Positions 52,670-62,326 are shown, counted from the stretch's first letter. The stretch: DNA of 64,000 nucleotides from Candidatus Kosakonia sp. 282A-S69 (GCF_029433855.1 NZ_JAROAU010000003.1:2949405-3013404); one strand, 5' to 3'. Notes: generated by a model not told the origin, from the letters alone. Made by a program: numbers and translations.

Positions 52670-53506
52670 TTACTGAAGCAGCGTATCGCGCCCCTGACGG
52701 ATCTCTCGCGGCGACCAGCTAAACTCGCGGCGAAATAGAGTCGAAAAGTGGTTACTGTCGCCAAATCCACAGCGAAAGGCGATCTCCGTGACGCTCTCAT
52801 CGCTGTGGCGCAGCATATGGCGGGCTTTGATCAGCCGCAGGCGGTTCAGGTAGCGCTGCGGTGTCATGCCGGTGGTCTGTTTAAGCTGGCGATGCAGGGT
52901 GCGTAAGGAGAGCGTGAAGTGCCCGGCAAGCGCCGCCCAGCAGATATCCTCCGCGAAGTGATCCTCCAGCCACAGCAGCAATTGGTTAAGTCGCGCATCG
53001 CTGTTGCCCATCTCCGCCTGCTGGCTGCTCCGGCGCAGCAGCACCAGCAGCTGCATAAACAGCATTTCACGGTTGGCAATATCGTGAGTTTCCAGTTCCG
53101 CGCCCTGTGCCTCCATCTGGCTGATAATGCCGCGCACCTGCCCCAGCGTCTGCTGGCTGACCCGCCAGTGCGACGGATAATGCCCCTCCTGCTCCTGCGG
53201 TAACAGCTGGTTTAACCCGGCGAGGAAGCGGAAAGCGTCCGGCGAGCGGTAGAGCACATTGGTCAGGCAGAGATTTTCCGTATGTTCATAGAGATGGCGG
53301 TCGTGATCGCGCACAAAGCAGACCGTGCCGCCGCTGATGGTGTAAGGCTGGCCGTTAAAAACATGAATGCCGGAGCCATGCTCAACAATCACAATTTCAT
53401 GAAAATCATGATGATGCTCAGGAAAAGCCGCCTGCGGCAGCCGCGGCTCAATGGCAACCGGTGATTTACCTGTCGGAAAGAAATCGACGCTATGCAGTAT
53501 GGTCAT
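52670..53506 (-). CDS. rhaS: L-rhamnose-responsive activator RhaS
   Basis: RhaS is the AraC-family activator of rhaBAD and of rhamnose transport in the presence of L-rhamnose. The 278-residue protein has the cupin segment [17 protein letters not shown] and the C-terminal DNA-binding domain (about 170-270, with [17 protein letters not shown]). It is the first gene of rhaSR and is divergent from rhaB. It equals E. coli RhaS in length. Confidence 0.96.
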   Translation of the reverse strand: MTILHSVDFFPTGKSPVAIEPRLPQAAFPEHHHDFHEIVIVEHGSGIHVFNGQPYTISGGTVCFVRDHDRHLYEHTENLCLTNVLYRSPDAFRFLAGLNQLLPQEQEGHYPSHWRVSQQTLGQVRGIISQMEAQGAELETHDIANREMLFMQLLVLLRRSSQQAEMGNSDARLNQLLLWLEDHFAEDICWAALAGHFTLSLRTLHRQLKQTTGMTPQRYLNRLRLIKARHMLRHSDESVTEIAFRCGFGDSNHFSTLFRREFSWSPREIRQGRDTLLQ

Positions 53507-53635
53507 GATCGCCCCAGCAAATGAGAAACAGTCTCAAAATAGTAATTAAGGGCGGCGAACCTGGCCTTTAATTTTCGACGCCATTTCGCGCATAAGCTGC
53601 CCATTTTTCAAGAAGCGCCCGGAAAGATCGGGAAA

Positions 53636-53651
53636 TGTGGTCAGAGTCACA
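53636..53651. promoter_or_regulatory. CRP site in the rhaS-rhaB control region (distal)
   Basis: TGTGG-TCAGAG-TCACA matches the CRP core at nine of ten positions. It lies nearer to rhaS and is placed to serve rhaSR, as in E. coli. Confidence 0.7.
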
Positions 53652-53681
53652 ATGGCGCAACGCCGCGTCATCGCTGGAATA

Positions 53682-53697
53682 TGTGAACTCGCTCACG
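53682..53697. promoter_or_regulatory. CRP site upstream of the RhaS sites
   Basis: TGTGA-ACTCGC-TCACG matches the CRP core at nine of ten positions. It directly precedes the RhaS half-sites, about 94 bases before the predicted rhaB transcription start, the same class of distance as the E. coli rhaBAD CRP site. Confidence 0.75.
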
Positions 53698-53700
53698 TTC

Positions 53701-53777
53701 ATCTTTGCTTTCTTGCCAGCGCCCCTCCGCTGTTGTCAGTAGTAAGAAGGTAGCCCCCACGCCCCTTTTTTTAGACT
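53701..53777 (+). promoter_or_regulatory. RhaS operator and promoter of rhaBAD
   Basis: Two 17-bp half-sites in inverted orientation, ATCTTTGCTTTCTTGCC (53701-53717) and GTCAGTAGTAAGAAGGT (53735-53751), correspond to the RhaS half-sites of E. coli rhaBAD. The -10 TAGACT (53772-53777) is as in E. coli, with transcription expected near 53784. Confidence 0.78.
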
Positions 53778-53807
53778 GTCCGTAATGACTCTATGAAGGA
53801 CCTCATC

Positions 53808-55271
53808 ATGACTTTTCGCCACTGCGTCGCGGTTGATTTAGGTGCCTCCAGCGGACGGGTAATGCTGGCGCGTTACGATCGCCAGAGCCGGGAGTTGACG
53901 CTTCAGGAAATTCACCGCTTTGTTAACAGCTTGCAGAGAGTCGACGGGTGCGACTGTTGGGATATTGACCGCCTTGAGGCCGACATCCGCACCGGGCTGC
54001 AAAAGGTGTGCGAATCCGGCGTGCAGCCTGACAGCATCGGCATTGATACCTGGGGCGTTGATTATGTGCTGATTAACCGCGCGGGCGAGCGCGTCGGCCT
54101 GCCGATCGCGTACCGCGACAGCCGTACCGACGGCATTATGCAACGCGCTTTCCAGCAGCCGGGAAAAGCCGATATCTACCGCCGCAGCGGCATCCAGTTC
54201 CTCCCCTTCAACACCCTCTACCAGCTGCGCGCACTGGCGGAGCAGCAACCGGAAACCGTGGCGCAGGTAGAGCACGCCCTGCTGATCCCGGACTATTTCA
54301 GCTTCCGCCTCACCGGGCAACGCAACTGGGAGTACACCAACGCCACCACCACGCAGCTGGTCAATATCCATACCGATACCTGGGACGCCAGGCTGCTTGA
54401 CTGGGCCGGGGTGCCCGCCAGCTGGTTTGGCACACCGACCCATCCGGGCAATGTGATTGGCGACTGGATCTGCCCGCAGGGCAACGCTATTCCGGTGGTC
54501 GCCGTTGCCAGCCACGATACCGCCAGCGCGGTGATCGCCTCGCCGCTGGTCGATAACGACGCGGCATACCTCTCTTCCGGCACCTGGTCATTGATGGGCT
54601 TTGAGAGCAAAACGCCCTACACCAGCGACGCCGCGCTCGCCGCCAATATCACCAATGAAGGGGGTGCCGAGGGGCGCTACCGCGTGCTGAAAAACATCAT
54701 GGGCCTGTGGCTGCTACAGCGGGTGCTGAAAGAGCAGAGCATTAGCGACCTGCCCGCGCTTATCGCCCTCACCGGGCAGATCGCGGTCTGCCGCTTCATC
54801 ATCAACCCAAACGATGAGCGCTTTATCAACCCGGCAAACATGAGCGCCGAGATCCAGGCCGCCTGCCGCGACGCGGATCAACCCATACCGCAGAGCGCCG
54901 CCGAGCTGGCGCGCTGCATCTTCGATAGCCTCGCCCTGCTCTATGCCGATGTGCTGAGCGAGCTGGCCACCCTGCGCGGCAAGCCCTTTACCCGCCTGCA
55001 CATTGTCGGCGGCGGCTGCCAGAACCAGCTCCTGAACCAGCTTTGCGCCGACGCCTGCGGTTTGCCGGTGATCGCCGGGCCGGTTGAAGCCTCAACCCTT
55101 GGCAATATTGGCGTACAGCTGATGACGCTGGGTGAGCTAACCAACGTCGATGCGTTTCGTCAGGTGGTGGCGGCTAACCACCCCCTGCTCACCTTTACCC
55201 CGCATTCTGATAATGAAATCGCCCGTTATGTCGCGCGTTTTCAGCAAAAACGAAAGGAGCTTTGCGCATGA
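53808..55271 (+). CDS. rhaB: L-rhamnulokinase RhaB
   Basis: RhaB phosphorylates L-rhamnulose to L-rhamnulose 1-phosphate. The 487-residue FGGY-family kinase has the N-terminal [10 protein letters not shown] phosphate loop, [11 protein letters not shown] near residue 80, the ATP region [11 protein letters not shown] near 260, and [12 protein letters not shown] near 400. The start at 53808 (MTFRHCVAV) follows GAAGGA; an in-frame ATG at 53793 is too early. Its stop overlaps the rhaA start by four bases (ATGA), so the two are translationally coupled. Confidence 0.97.
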   Translation: MTFRHCVAVDLGASSGRVMLARYDRQSRELTLQEIHRFVNSLQRVDGCDCWDIDRLEADIRTGLQKVCESGVQPDSIGIDTWGVDYVLINRAGERVGLPIAYRDSRTDGIMQRAFQQPGKADIYRRSGIQFLPFNTLYQLRALAEQQPETVAQVEHALLIPDYFSFRLTGQRNWEYTNATTTQLVNIHTDTWDARLLDWAGVPASWFGTPTHPGNVIGDWICPQGNAIPVVAVASHDTASAVIASPLVDNDAAYLSSGTWSLMGFESKTPYTSDAALAANITNEGGAEGRYRVLKNIMGLWLLQRVLKEQSISDLPALIALTGQIAVCRFIINPNDERFINPANMSAEIQAACRDADQPIPQSAAELARCIFDSLALLYADVLSELATLRGKPFTRLHIVGGGCQNQLLNQLCADACGLPVIAGPVEASTLGNIGVQLMTLGELTNVDAFRQVVAANHPLLTFTPHSDNEIARYVARFQQKRKELCA

Positions 55272-56527
55272 CCACTCAACTTGAACAGGCCTGGGAGATT
55301 GCCAGAGAGCGTTTCGCCGCGGTCGGCATCGATGCAGAGGAGGCGCTGCGTCAGCTCGATCGCCTGCCGGTCTCGATGCACTGCTGGCAGGGCGACGATG
55401 TGGCCGGGTTTGAAAACCCGGAAGGCAGCCTGACCGGCGGCATTCAGGCCACCGGTAACTATCCGGGTAAAGCGCGCAACGCCGCCGAATTACGCGCCGA
55501 TCTTGAGCAGGCGCTGAGCCTGATCCCTGGCCCCAAACGCCTCAACCTGCATGCGATTTATCACGAAGCCGATACGCCCGTGGCGCGCAACGAGATCAAG
55601 CCGGAGCACTTTAAAAACTGGGTCGCGTGGGCGAAAGCCAATCACCTGGGGCTCGATTTTAACCCCTCCTGCTTCTCGCACCCCTTCAGCGCCGACGGCT
55701 TTACCCTCTCTCACGCCAACGATGAGGTTCGCCAGTTCTGGATTGAGCATGTGAAGGCCAGCCGCCGCGTCTCCGCCTCGTTCGGCGAGCAGCTCGGCAC
55801 GCCGTCGGTGATGAATATCTGGGTACCGGATGGCATGAAGGATGTCACCGTCGATCGCCTGGCACCGCGCCAGCGTCTGCTTGCGGCGCTGGACGACGCG
55901 CTGAGCGAAAAACTGAACCCGGCGCACCATATCGATGCCGTGGAGAGCAAGCTGTTCGGCATCGGCGCCGAGAGCTACACCGTCGGTTCGAATGAGTTCT
56001 ATATGGGGTACGCCACCAGCCGCCAGACCGCGCTCTGCCTGGATGCGGGCCACTTCCACCCGACAGAGGTGATCTCCGACAAAATCTCCGCTGCCATGCT
56101 CTATGTACCGCGCCTGCTGCTGCACGTCAGCCGCCCGGTGCGCTGGGACAGCGATCACGTGGTGCTACTGGATGACGAAACCCAGGCCATCGCCAGCGAA
56201 ATCATTCGCCATAAGCTGTTCGACCGCGTGCATATCGGCCTCGACTTCTTTGACGCCTCTATCAACCGTATCGCCGCGTGGGTGATTGGCACTCGCAACA
56301 TGAAAAAAGCGCTGCTGCGTGCTCTGCTGGAGCCGGTTGAACAGCTGCGCCAGCTGGAAGCCGCTGGCGATTACACCGCGCGCCTTGCGCTGCTCGAAGA
56401 GCAGAAATCCCTGCCGTGGCAGGCGGTGTGGGAGATCTATTGTCAGCGCCACGACACCCCCGCCGGTAGCCAGTGGCTTGAGAGCGTACGGGCGTATGAG
56501 CAAGGGGTATTACGCCAGCGCCAGTAA
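55268..56527 (+). CDS. rhaA: L-rhamnose isomerase RhaA
   Basis: RhaA converts L-rhamnose to L-rhamnulose using manganese or zinc. The 419-residue TIM-barrel protein matches E. coli RhaA in length, with the metal-binding segments YEADT-like [24 protein letters not shown] and [10 protein letters not shown] near residue 260. The start at 55268 (MTTQLEQAW) overlaps the end of rhaB. A REP pair separates it from rhaD. Confidence 0.97.
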   Translation: MTTQLEQAWEIARERFAAVGIDAEEALRQLDRLPVSMHCWQGDDVAGFENPEGSLTGGIQATGNYPGKARNAAELRADLEQALSLIPGPKRLNLHAIYHEADTPVARNEIKPEHFKNWVAWAKANHLGLDFNPSCFSHPFSADGFTLSHANDEVRQFWIEHVKASRRVSASFGEQLGTPSVMNIWVPDGMKDVTVDRLAPRQRLLAALDDALSEKLNPAHHIDAVESKLFGIGAESYTVGSNEFYMGYATSRQTALCLDAGHFHPTEVISDKISAAMLYVPRLLLHVSRPVRWDSDHVVLLDDETQAIASEIIRHKLFDRVHIGLDFFDASINRIAAWVIGTRNMKKALLRALLEPVEQLRQLEAAGDYTARLALLEEQKSLPWQAVWEIYCQRHDTPAGSQWLESVRAYEQGVLRQRQ

Positions 56528-56531
56528 CCGT

Positions 56532-56597
56532 GTGCCGGATGACGCGGTATTCATATTTTCGTAGGCCGGTATAAGGCGTTAGCCGCCATCCGGCAAC
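56532..56597. repeat. REP pair between rhaA and rhaD
   Basis: A REP half (GTGCCGGATGACGCGG, 56532-56547) is followed by a full inverted REP (TAGGCCGGTATAAGGCG ... CGCCATCCGGC, 56562-56594). It interrupts the rhaBAD operon, and rhaD starts 26 bases later. Confidence 0.8.
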
Positions 56598-56619
56598 AGA
56601 ACCAACAGGAACTCCCTAC

Positions 56620-57450
56620 ATGCAGACCATTATTAACGCCTGGTTCGTCCAGGGGATGATTAAAGCGACCACTGACGCCTGGCTGAAGGGCTGGGATGAG
56701 CGCAACGGCGGTAACCTGACCCTGCGTCTCGATGATGCGGATATTGCGCCGTATGAAGCAGATTTCCACCCGCAACCGCGCTACATTCCCCTCAGCCAGC
56801 CGATGCCGCTCCTCGCCAACACGCCGTTTATCGTCACCGGCTCCGGCAAATTTTTCCGCAACGTGCAGCTCGATCCAACGGCAAACCTCGGCGTGGTCAA
56901 AGTCGACAGCGACGGTGCCGGTTACCACATCCTGTGGGGGCTGACTAACGAAGCGGTGCCCACCTCCGAGCTGCCGGCGCACTTCTTGTCCCACTGCGAG
57001 CGCATCAACGCGACCGGTGGCAAAGATCGGGTGATCATGCACTGCCACGCCACCAACCTTATCGCCCTGACCTACGTGCTGGAAAATAGCTCCGATCTGA
57101 TTACCCGCAAGCTGTGGGAAGGGAGCACCGAGTGTCTGGTGGTCTTCCCGGACGGCGTCGGCATTCTGCCGTGGATGGTGCCGGGCACCGATGAGATTGG
57201 CCGCGCCACCGCCAACGACATGCAGACACATGCGCTGGTGCTGTGGCCGTTCCATGGCGTTTTCGGCAGCGGCCCCACGCTGGATGAAGCGTTTGGCCTG
57301 ATCGATACCGCGGAAAAATCCGCCGAGGTGTTAGTCAAAATCTATTCAATGGGCGGTATGAAACAGACCATCACCCGTGAAGAACTGATCGCACTGGGCA
57401 AACGCTTCGGCGTCAACCCGCTGCAATCGGCGTTAGACCTGTACCACTAA
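56620..57450 (+). CDS. rhaD: Rhamnulose-1-phosphate aldolase RhaD
   Basis: RhaD cleaves L-rhamnulose 1-phosphate to dihydroxyacetone phosphate and L-lactaldehyde. The 276-residue class II aldolase has the catalytic glutamate E117 (TSELP), zinc ligands H141 and H143 (MHCHATNL) and a third histidine in WPFHGVFG. It ends two residues later than E. coli RhaD (DLYH). A GC-rich hairpin follows, before the transporter genes. Confidence 0.97.
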   Translation: MQTIINAWFVQGMIKATTDAWLKGWDERNGGNLTLRLDDADIAPYEADFHPQPRYIPLSQPMPLLANTPFIVTGSGKFFRNVQLDPTANLGVVKVDSDGAGYHILWGLTNEAVPTSELPAHFLSHCERINATGGKDRVIMHCHATNLIALTYVLENSSDLITRKLWEGSTECLVVFPDGVGILPWMVPGTDEIGRATANDMQTHALVLWPFHGVFGSGPTLDEAFGLIDTAEKSAEVLVKIYSMGGMKQTITREELIALGKRFGVNPLQSALDLYH

Positions 57451-57457
57451 AAACACG

Positions 57458-57546
57458 CGCCCCGCTCACGCAGACGGGGCGAACTCTGTTCACCTGCAAA
57501 AAACCACTCCCTGGTGATTTCGCCAATACGAAAGCGGACGGGAGTG
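57458..57546 (+). promoter_or_regulatory. Tandem hairpins between rhaD and the ABC transporter genes
   Basis: The first hairpin pairs CGCCCCG (57458-57464) with CGGGGCG (57475-57481) and has no T-run. The second is nested: CACTCCC (57505-57511) with GGGAGTG (57540-57546) outside, TTTCG (57518-57522) with CGAAA (57529-57533) inside. They occupy most of the 116-base spacer before the binding-protein gene. They could trap RNA processing ends or set the high level of binding protein, but no function is shown. Confidence 0.6.
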
Positions 57547-57566
57547 TCATCCGTGGAGTACGAGCA

Positions 57567-58553
57567 ATGAAAACAAAAGCAAGCTTGATCCTCACTGTTG
57601 TCATGATGGCGTTATCCGGTTCCGCCATCGCCGAAGTAAAAATCGCCCTGGTGGCGAAATCGTTAGGGAACGGTTTTTTTGAAGCCGCCAACACCGGCGC
57701 GCAGGAAGCAGCGAAAGAGTTAGGCGACGTTAAAGTAATCTACACCGGGCCAACCACCACCACGGCGGAAGCGCAGATCGAAGTGCTGAACGGGTTGATC
57801 GCCCAGGGGGTAGATGCGATCGCCATCTCCGCCAACGATCCGGACGCGGTGGTGCCGGTGCTGAAAAAAGCGATGCAGCGCGGTATCAAAGTGGTGTCGT
57901 GGGACTCCGGCGTGGCAAAAGCCGGGCGGCAGATCCATCTCAACCCCTCCAACAACGAGCTGATTGGTGAAACCAACGTCAGGCTTGCCGCCGATGCGCT
58001 GAAAGCGCTCAACGTCGAGAAGGGTGAGGTCGCCATTCTGAGCGCCACGCCAACCTCAACCAACCAGAATATCTGGATTGCGGAGATGAAAAAGGTGCTG
58101 CCGAAGTACCCCTCTGTCAATCTGGTCACCGTCGCGTATGGCGACGACCTCTCCGATAAAAGCTACCGCGAAGCGGTCGGTCTGCTGAAGTCTTACCCGG
58201 ATCTAAAAGTGATTGTCTCCCCCTCCTCCGTTGGCATTGTGGCGGCAGCGCAGGCGGTAAAGGACCAGGGCAAAATCGGCAAAGTCTACGTCACCGGTCT
58301 CGGCTTGCCCTCTGAGATGGCGGGTGCCATCAAATCTGGTGCAAGTAAAAGCTTTGCCATCTGGAACCCGATCGATCTCGGTTATGCCGCCACCTATTTA
58401 GCGCACGATCTGGTGAAAGGGACGGCGAGCAAAACGGAAGCCAGCATGGGCCGGTTAGGAAAAGTGAAGCTGGATGCCGACGGCAGTGGCGCGATGGCGG
58501 AGCCGTTCGTCTACGACGCCAGCAACATTGATAAGTTCTCAAAGATGTTCTGA
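57567..58553 (+). CDS. Rhamnose ABC transporter substrate-binding protein
   Basis: This is the periplasmic sugar-binding protein of the rhamnose importer, called RhaS in rhizobia (a different protein from the regulator RhaS). The 328-residue precursor has a signal peptide of about 22 residues ending near SAIA-EV and a type I periplasmic-binding fold close to RbsB and LsrB, with KSLGNGFFEAANTGA and DAIAISANDPDAV. The operon context with rhaBAD and rhaM strongly supports L-rhamnose as ligand. Confidence 0.9.
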   Translation: MKTKASLILTVVMMALSGSAIAEVKIALVAKSLGNGFFEAANTGAQEAAKELGDVKVIYTGPTTTTAEAQIEVLNGLIAQGVDAIAISANDPDAVVPVLKKAMQRGIKVVSWDSGVAKAGRQIHLNPSNNELIGETNVRLAADALKALNVEKGEVAILSATPTSTNQNIWIAEMKKVLPKYPSVNLVTVAYGDDLSDKSYREAVGLLKSYPDLKVIVSPSSVGIVAAAQAVKDQGKIGKVYVTGLGLPSEMAGAIKSGASKSFAIWNPIDLGYAATYLAHDLVKGTASKTEASMGRLGKVKLDADGSGAMAEPFVYDASNIDKFSKMF

Positions 58554-58558
58554 CCCTT

Positions 58559-58580
58559 TCCCCTCTCTGACGGGAGGGGG
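58559..58580 (+). repeat. GC-rich palindrome between binding-protein and ATPase genes
   Basis: CCCCTCTC-TGAC-GGGAGGGG forms a hairpin without a T-run, just after the stop of the binding-protein gene. Hairpins at this point often raise the ratio of binding protein to membrane parts in ABC operons. Confidence 0.7.
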
Positions 58581-58599
58581 CAAAAACCGGAGAGTTATC

Positions 58600-60111
58600 A
58601 TGACGGCATCCACCCCACTGCTGTCGCTTAAGGGCATCAGCAAACGCTTTCCCGGCGTGCGCGCCCTTGAGAACGTACAGCTTGATCTCTGGCCTGGCCA
58701 CGTAACCGCCCTGATTGGCGAGAACGGCGCGGGCAAATCGACGCTGGTCAAAGTGATGACCGGCATTTATCAGCCCGATGAGGGTAAGATCCTCTATAAA
58801 GCGATCCCCATCTCTCTGCCGACGCCCGATGCCGCGCACAGAGTGGGCATTACCGCCATTCACCAGGAGACAGTACTGTTCGACGAGCTGTCGGTCACCG
58901 AGAACATTTTTGTCGGTCACTATCTCTATAAAGGGCTGCTGAAAAAGCTCGACTGGCCCGCCATGCACCAGCAGGCGCGGGCCATTCTCGCCCGGCTGGA
59001 GGTGCAGATCGATCCGCGCGCCACGCTTAAAACGCTCAGCATCGCCCAGCGTCATATGGTGGCGATTGCCCGCGCCCTCGCCTTTGATGCACAGGTAGTC
59101 ATCCTTGATGAGCCGACCGCTGCCCTCTCGCAGCACGAGATTCTGGAGTTTTATCACATCGTTGAGCGTCTGAAGCAGGAGGGCAAAGCGATCCTCTTTA
59201 TCTCGCACAAATTCGATGAAATTTTCGAGCTGGCGGATCACTACACCATTTTGCGCGATGGTCTCTTTATCGAATCCGGGGCCATTCAGGAGATTACCGA
59301 AGCGCGGATGGTGACGCTGATGGTCGGGCGCGCTATCAGCCAGAGCTGGCCGAAAATCGCCTGCGAGCCGGGTGACACGGTGCTGGAGGTAAACGATCTC
59401 TGTCACGCGACCGAGTTCGCCCACATCAGCTTTAACCTGCGTAAAGGGGAGATACTCGGCTTTTATGGTCTGGTCGGTGCCGGGCGTACCGAGCTGATGC
59501 AGGCGCTCTGCGGCGTGACGCGCCCGGCGTCTGGGGAGATTATTCTCAATGGCAAGGCGGTGCAGTTCCGCCAGCCAGCGGATGCGATTCAGGCCGGAAT
59601 AGTCTGCGTGCCGGAAGAGCGGCAGCAGCAGGGGGCGATCACTGCGCTGTCGATTGCCCAGAACATCAGCCTGCCGCAGTTGAGCACGCTCAACGCCAAC
59701 GGAGTGCTGAACGACGCCAAAGAGTGGGCGCTGGCAGAGGAGTACGCCCGCCGTTTGCAGGTCAAAGCATTCAGCTGGAAGCAGCCAGTGGAGACGCTCT
59801 CCGGCGGTAATCAGCAGAAAGTGGTGATCGGTAAGTGGCTCGCCACCCAGCCGCAGGTGATTATCCTCGATGAGCCAACCAAAGGGATTGATATCGGCTC
59901 GAAAGCGGCGGTGCACCAGTTTATGTCCGAACTGGTAGCGCAGGGGCTGGCGGTGATTATGGTCTCCTCCGAACTGCCGGAAGTGATGGGCATGGCCGAT
60001 CGGGTGATCGTCATGCATGAAGGGTTGATGGTCGCGCACTACCGGGCCGGGGAGGCGTCGGCAGAAACCATTGTCAGCGCCGCCAGCGGTGCCGGGCAGG
60101 AGGCCGCATGA
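58600..60111 (+). CDS. Rhamnose ABC transporter ATP-binding protein
   Basis: This 503-residue protein is a double ATPase of the RbsA type (called RhaT in rhizobia). The N-terminal domain has Walker A GENGAGKST (residues 40-48), a degenerate signature LSIAQ and Walker B VVILDEPTAAL. The C-terminal domain has a degenerate Walker A GLVGAGRTE, the signature LSGGNQQ and Walker B VIILDEPTKGID. The start at 58600 follows GGAGAG; an open extension from 58474 overlaps the previous gene and is rejected. Its stop overlaps the next start. Confidence 0.9.
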   Translation: MTASTPLLSLKGISKRFPGVRALENVQLDLWPGHVTALIGENGAGKSTLVKVMTGIYQPDEGKILYKAIPISLPTPDAAHRVGITAIHQETVLFDELSVTENIFVGHYLYKGLLKKLDWPAMHQQARAILARLEVQIDPRATLKTLSIAQRHMVAIARALAFDAQVVILDEPTAALSQHEILEFYHIVERLKQEGKAILFISHKFDEIFELADHYTILRDGLFIESGAIQEITEARMVTLMVGRAISQSWPKIACEPGDTVLEVNDLCHATEFAHISFNLRKGEILGFYGLVGAGRTELMQALCGVTRPASGEIILNGKAVQFRQPADAIQAGIVCVPEERQQQGAITALSIAQNISLPQLSTLNANGVLNDAKEWALAEEYARRLQVKAFSWKQPVETLSGGNQQKVVIGKWLATQPQVIILDEPTKGIDIGSKAAVHQFMSELVAQGLAVIMVSSELPEVMGMADRVIVMHEGLMVAHYRAGEASAETIVSAASGAGQEAA

Positions 60112-61112
60112 TGAACGCACTGCTTAAACATCGCGAAGCGCTGCTTGGTGGGGTGATAGTGCTGCTGATGCTGGCCATCGGCAGCCGCGTACCCACCTTT
60201 ATCAGCCCCGGTAACCTGGTGGAGATGTTCAACGATACCGCCATCCTGATCATTCTCGCGCTTGGGCAGATGATGGTGCTGCTGACCAAAGGGATCGATC
60301 TGTCGATGGCGGCAAACCTGGCACTCACCGGCATGATTGTGGCGTTGATTAATTTCCACCATCCCGATGTGCCGGTCTGGGCGTTGCTGCTGCTGGCGAC
60401 CGCGCTGGGGCTGGTGATGGGAGTCATCAACGGCCTGCTGGTGTGGAGGCTGGGTATTCCGGCGATTGTGGTGACGCTCGGCACCATGAGTATCTACCGC
60501 GGCATTATCTTTCTCCTCTCCGGCGGTGGCTGGGTGAACGCCAATCAGATGAGCGCCGATTTTCTTGCTGTGCCGCGTAGTGGACTGCTGGGGCTACCGG
60601 TGCTGAGCTGGTGCGCCATTGCCGCGCTGCTGCTGGTGGGTTACTTCCTGCGCTACAGCCGCAGCGGGCGGGCGCTCTATACCGCAGGCGGCAACGCCAC
60701 GGCGGCGTACTACACCGGCATCAACGCCGGAAAGATGCAGTTCGTCAGCTTCTGCCTCTCCGGCGCGCTGGCCGGGTTCTGCGGCTATTTGTGGATCTCG
60801 CGCTTCGCCGTAGCCTATGTCGATGTCGCCAACGGCTTTGAGCTACAGGTGGTGGCCGCCTGTGTGATTGGCGGCATCAGCACCATGGGCGGCAGCGGGC
60901 GCGTGCTCGGCTGTCTGCTTGGCGCGCTGTTCCTCGGCGTAATCAACAATGCCCTGCCGGTGATTGGCGTCTCGCCCTTCTGGCAGATGGCGATCTCCGG
61001 CACGGTGATCGTGATTGCGGTGCTGCTCAATGAGCGCGGCAATAAGCGCAAAGGGCGGTTAATCCTGCGCGATGCGGCGCTGGCCCGACAGAAACAGGCG
61101 GTGAAATCATGA
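60108..61112 (+). CDS. rhaP: Rhamnose ABC transporter permease RhaP
   Basis: This 334-residue inner-membrane protein has about 8-10 transmembrane helices and the RbsC-type segments GIDLSMAANLALTGM and IPAIVVTLGTMSIYRG, the latter in the loop that contacts the ATPase. It starts within the ATGATG at the end of the ATPase gene and ends with ATGA at the start of rhaQ. With RhaQ it should form the heterodimeric channel of the importer. Confidence 0.9.
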   Translation: MMNALLKHREALLGGVIVLLMLAIGSRVPTFISPGNLVEMFNDTAILIILALGQMMVLLTKGIDLSMAANLALTGMIVALINFHHPDVPVWALLLLATALGLVMGVINGLLVWRLGIPAIVVTLGTMSIYRGIIFLLSGGGWVNANQMSADFLAVPRSGLLGLPVLSWCAIAALLLVGYFLRYSRSGRALYTAGGNATAAYYTGINAGKMQFVSFCLSGALAGFCGYLWISRFAVAYVDVANGFELQVVAACVIGGISTMGGSGRVLGCLLGALFLGVINNALPVIGVSPFWQMAISGTVIVIAVLLNERGNKRKGRLILRDAALARQKQAVKS

Positions 61113-62113
61113 GCAAAATCCTGACTTCGGAAGCTGTAAACAACCCGGCTGCGTCGACGCCGCTCTTGCGCCGTCTGCTCTGCTGGGAGGGGTTTTTACT
61201 GGCGGTGACACTGGCGGTGTTTGTGGTGAACGCTCTCGCCTCGCCCTATTTCCTGAATATCTGGAACCTGTCAGACGCCACCTTCAACTTCACCGAGAAG
61301 GCCATCATCGTGCTGCCGATGGCCATGTTGATTATCGCCAGAGAGATCGATCTCTCGGTCGCCGCCACTATCGCGCTCAGCTCAACGGCGATGGGCTTTT
61401 GCGCGCAGGCGGGCGTCGATACGCCGCTGTTGGTTTGCGTGGGATTGGGTGTCGGGCTGCTGTGCGGGCTGTTCAACGGCTTTCTGGTGACCCGCTTCAA
61501 CCTGTCGTCGATTGTTATCACTATCGGCACCATGAGCTTGTACCGCGGCATCTCCTACATCCTGCTTGGCGACCAGGCGCTGAACAGCTGGCCGGAGAGC
61601 TTCGCGTGGCTCGGTCAGGGCTACGTCTGGGGCGCACTGTCGTTCGAGTTTGCGCTCTTTATCGTGCTCGGGCTGCTGTTTGCCTTTCTGCTGCATAAAA
61701 CCAACTTTGGCCGCCGTACCTACGCCATCGGCAATAACCCGACCGCCGCGTGGTATGCCGGGATCAATGTCAAACGTCACAACCTGATCCTCTTCGCGCT
61801 GGTGGGGTTGATGGCGGGGCTGGCGTCGGTGCTGCTGACTTCGCGCCTCGGCAGCACGCGCCCGACCATTGCGCTGGGCTGGGAACTCTCCGTGGTGACG
61901 ATGGCAGTGCTTGGCGGCATTAATATTCTCGGCGGCTCCGGCAGCATGGTCGGCGTGATTATCGCCGCCTTTTTGATGGGGCTGGTGACCTTTGGCCTGA
62001 GCCTGCTCAACGTGCCGGGGATCGTGATGTCGATTATTGTCGGCGCGATGCTGATCGTGGTGATTTCACTGCCGATCCTCACTCGCCGCCTGGTACAGCG
62101 CCGACGGCTGTAG
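61109..62113 (+). CDS. rhaQ: Rhamnose ABC transporter permease RhaQ
   Basis: This 334-residue inner-membrane protein is the second permease subunit, related to RhaP, with about 8-10 transmembrane helices and the segments EIDLSVAATIALSS and SSIVITIGTMSLYRG. A polar N-terminal extension of about 25 residues precedes the first helix. Its start overlaps the rhaP stop (ATGA), so the three transporter membrane and ATPase genes are translated as a coupled set. Confidence 0.9.
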   Translation: MSKILTSEAVNNPAASTPLLRRLLCWEGFLLAVTLAVFVVNALASPYFLNIWNLSDATFNFTEKAIIVLPMAMLIIAREIDLSVAATIALSSTAMGFCAQAGVDTPLLVCVGLGVGLLCGLFNGFLVTRFNLSSIVITIGTMSLYRGISYILLGDQALNSWPESFAWLGQGYVWGALSFEFALFIVLGLLFAFLLHKTNFGRRTYAIGNNPTAAWYAGINVKRHNLILFALVGLMAGLASVLLTSRLGSTRPTIALGWELSVVTMAVLGGINILGGSGSMVGVIIAAFLMGLVTFGLSLLNVPGIVMSIIVGAMLIVVISLPILTRRLVQRRRL

Positions 62114-62127
62114 TGCAGGCATGGGTT

Positions 62128-62177
62128 GCCGGATGGTGGCTTACGTCAACGCGCCAGCGGGAAAATTTTCATCCGGC
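62128..62177. repeat. REP-like inverted repeat after rhaQ
   Basis: GCCGGAT (62128-62134) and ATCCGGC (62171-62177) are REP-type arms separated by an irregular middle. It occupies the first part of the rhaQ-rhaM spacer. Confidence 0.5.
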
Positions 62178-62185
62178 GACGGTGA

Positions 62186-62326
62186 GCCTTCCCGCCGGCA
62201 GGATTCAATCAAATCGGGGAGAAACATGATGAATTTTATGCGGGACAGAACGCTGACTCCGCCTCCCTGCAATCCGCGCAGCTCAGCCGCGATGAGGTGC
62301 GCGAACTCTATCTGGAGACATTATGA
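62186..62326 (+). pseudogene. Probable 3' remnant of an iron-type alcohol dehydrogenase gene
   Basis: An open frame of 46 codons without a start codon ends in [15 protein letters not shown] and a TGA that overlaps the rhaM ATG (ATGA). The ending resembles the C-terminus of FucO lactaldehyde reductase (ATLEDIVELYHTAW in E. coli, from memory). The reduction of lactaldehyde follows RhaD, and a reductase gene would fit between rhaQ and rhaM. I infer that most of such a gene was deleted and its last codons with the rhaM ribosome site (GGAG) were kept. Upstream of about 62235 no homology is recognised. Confidence 0.5.

Noticed and set aside
58330-60120. 596-codon open frame on the minus strand opposite the rhamnose ATPase gene
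   Set aside because: It is the antisense shadow of a high-GC coding region. The plus-strand frame has clear ABC ATPase motifs, and the antisense product has no recognisable domain or ribosome site.
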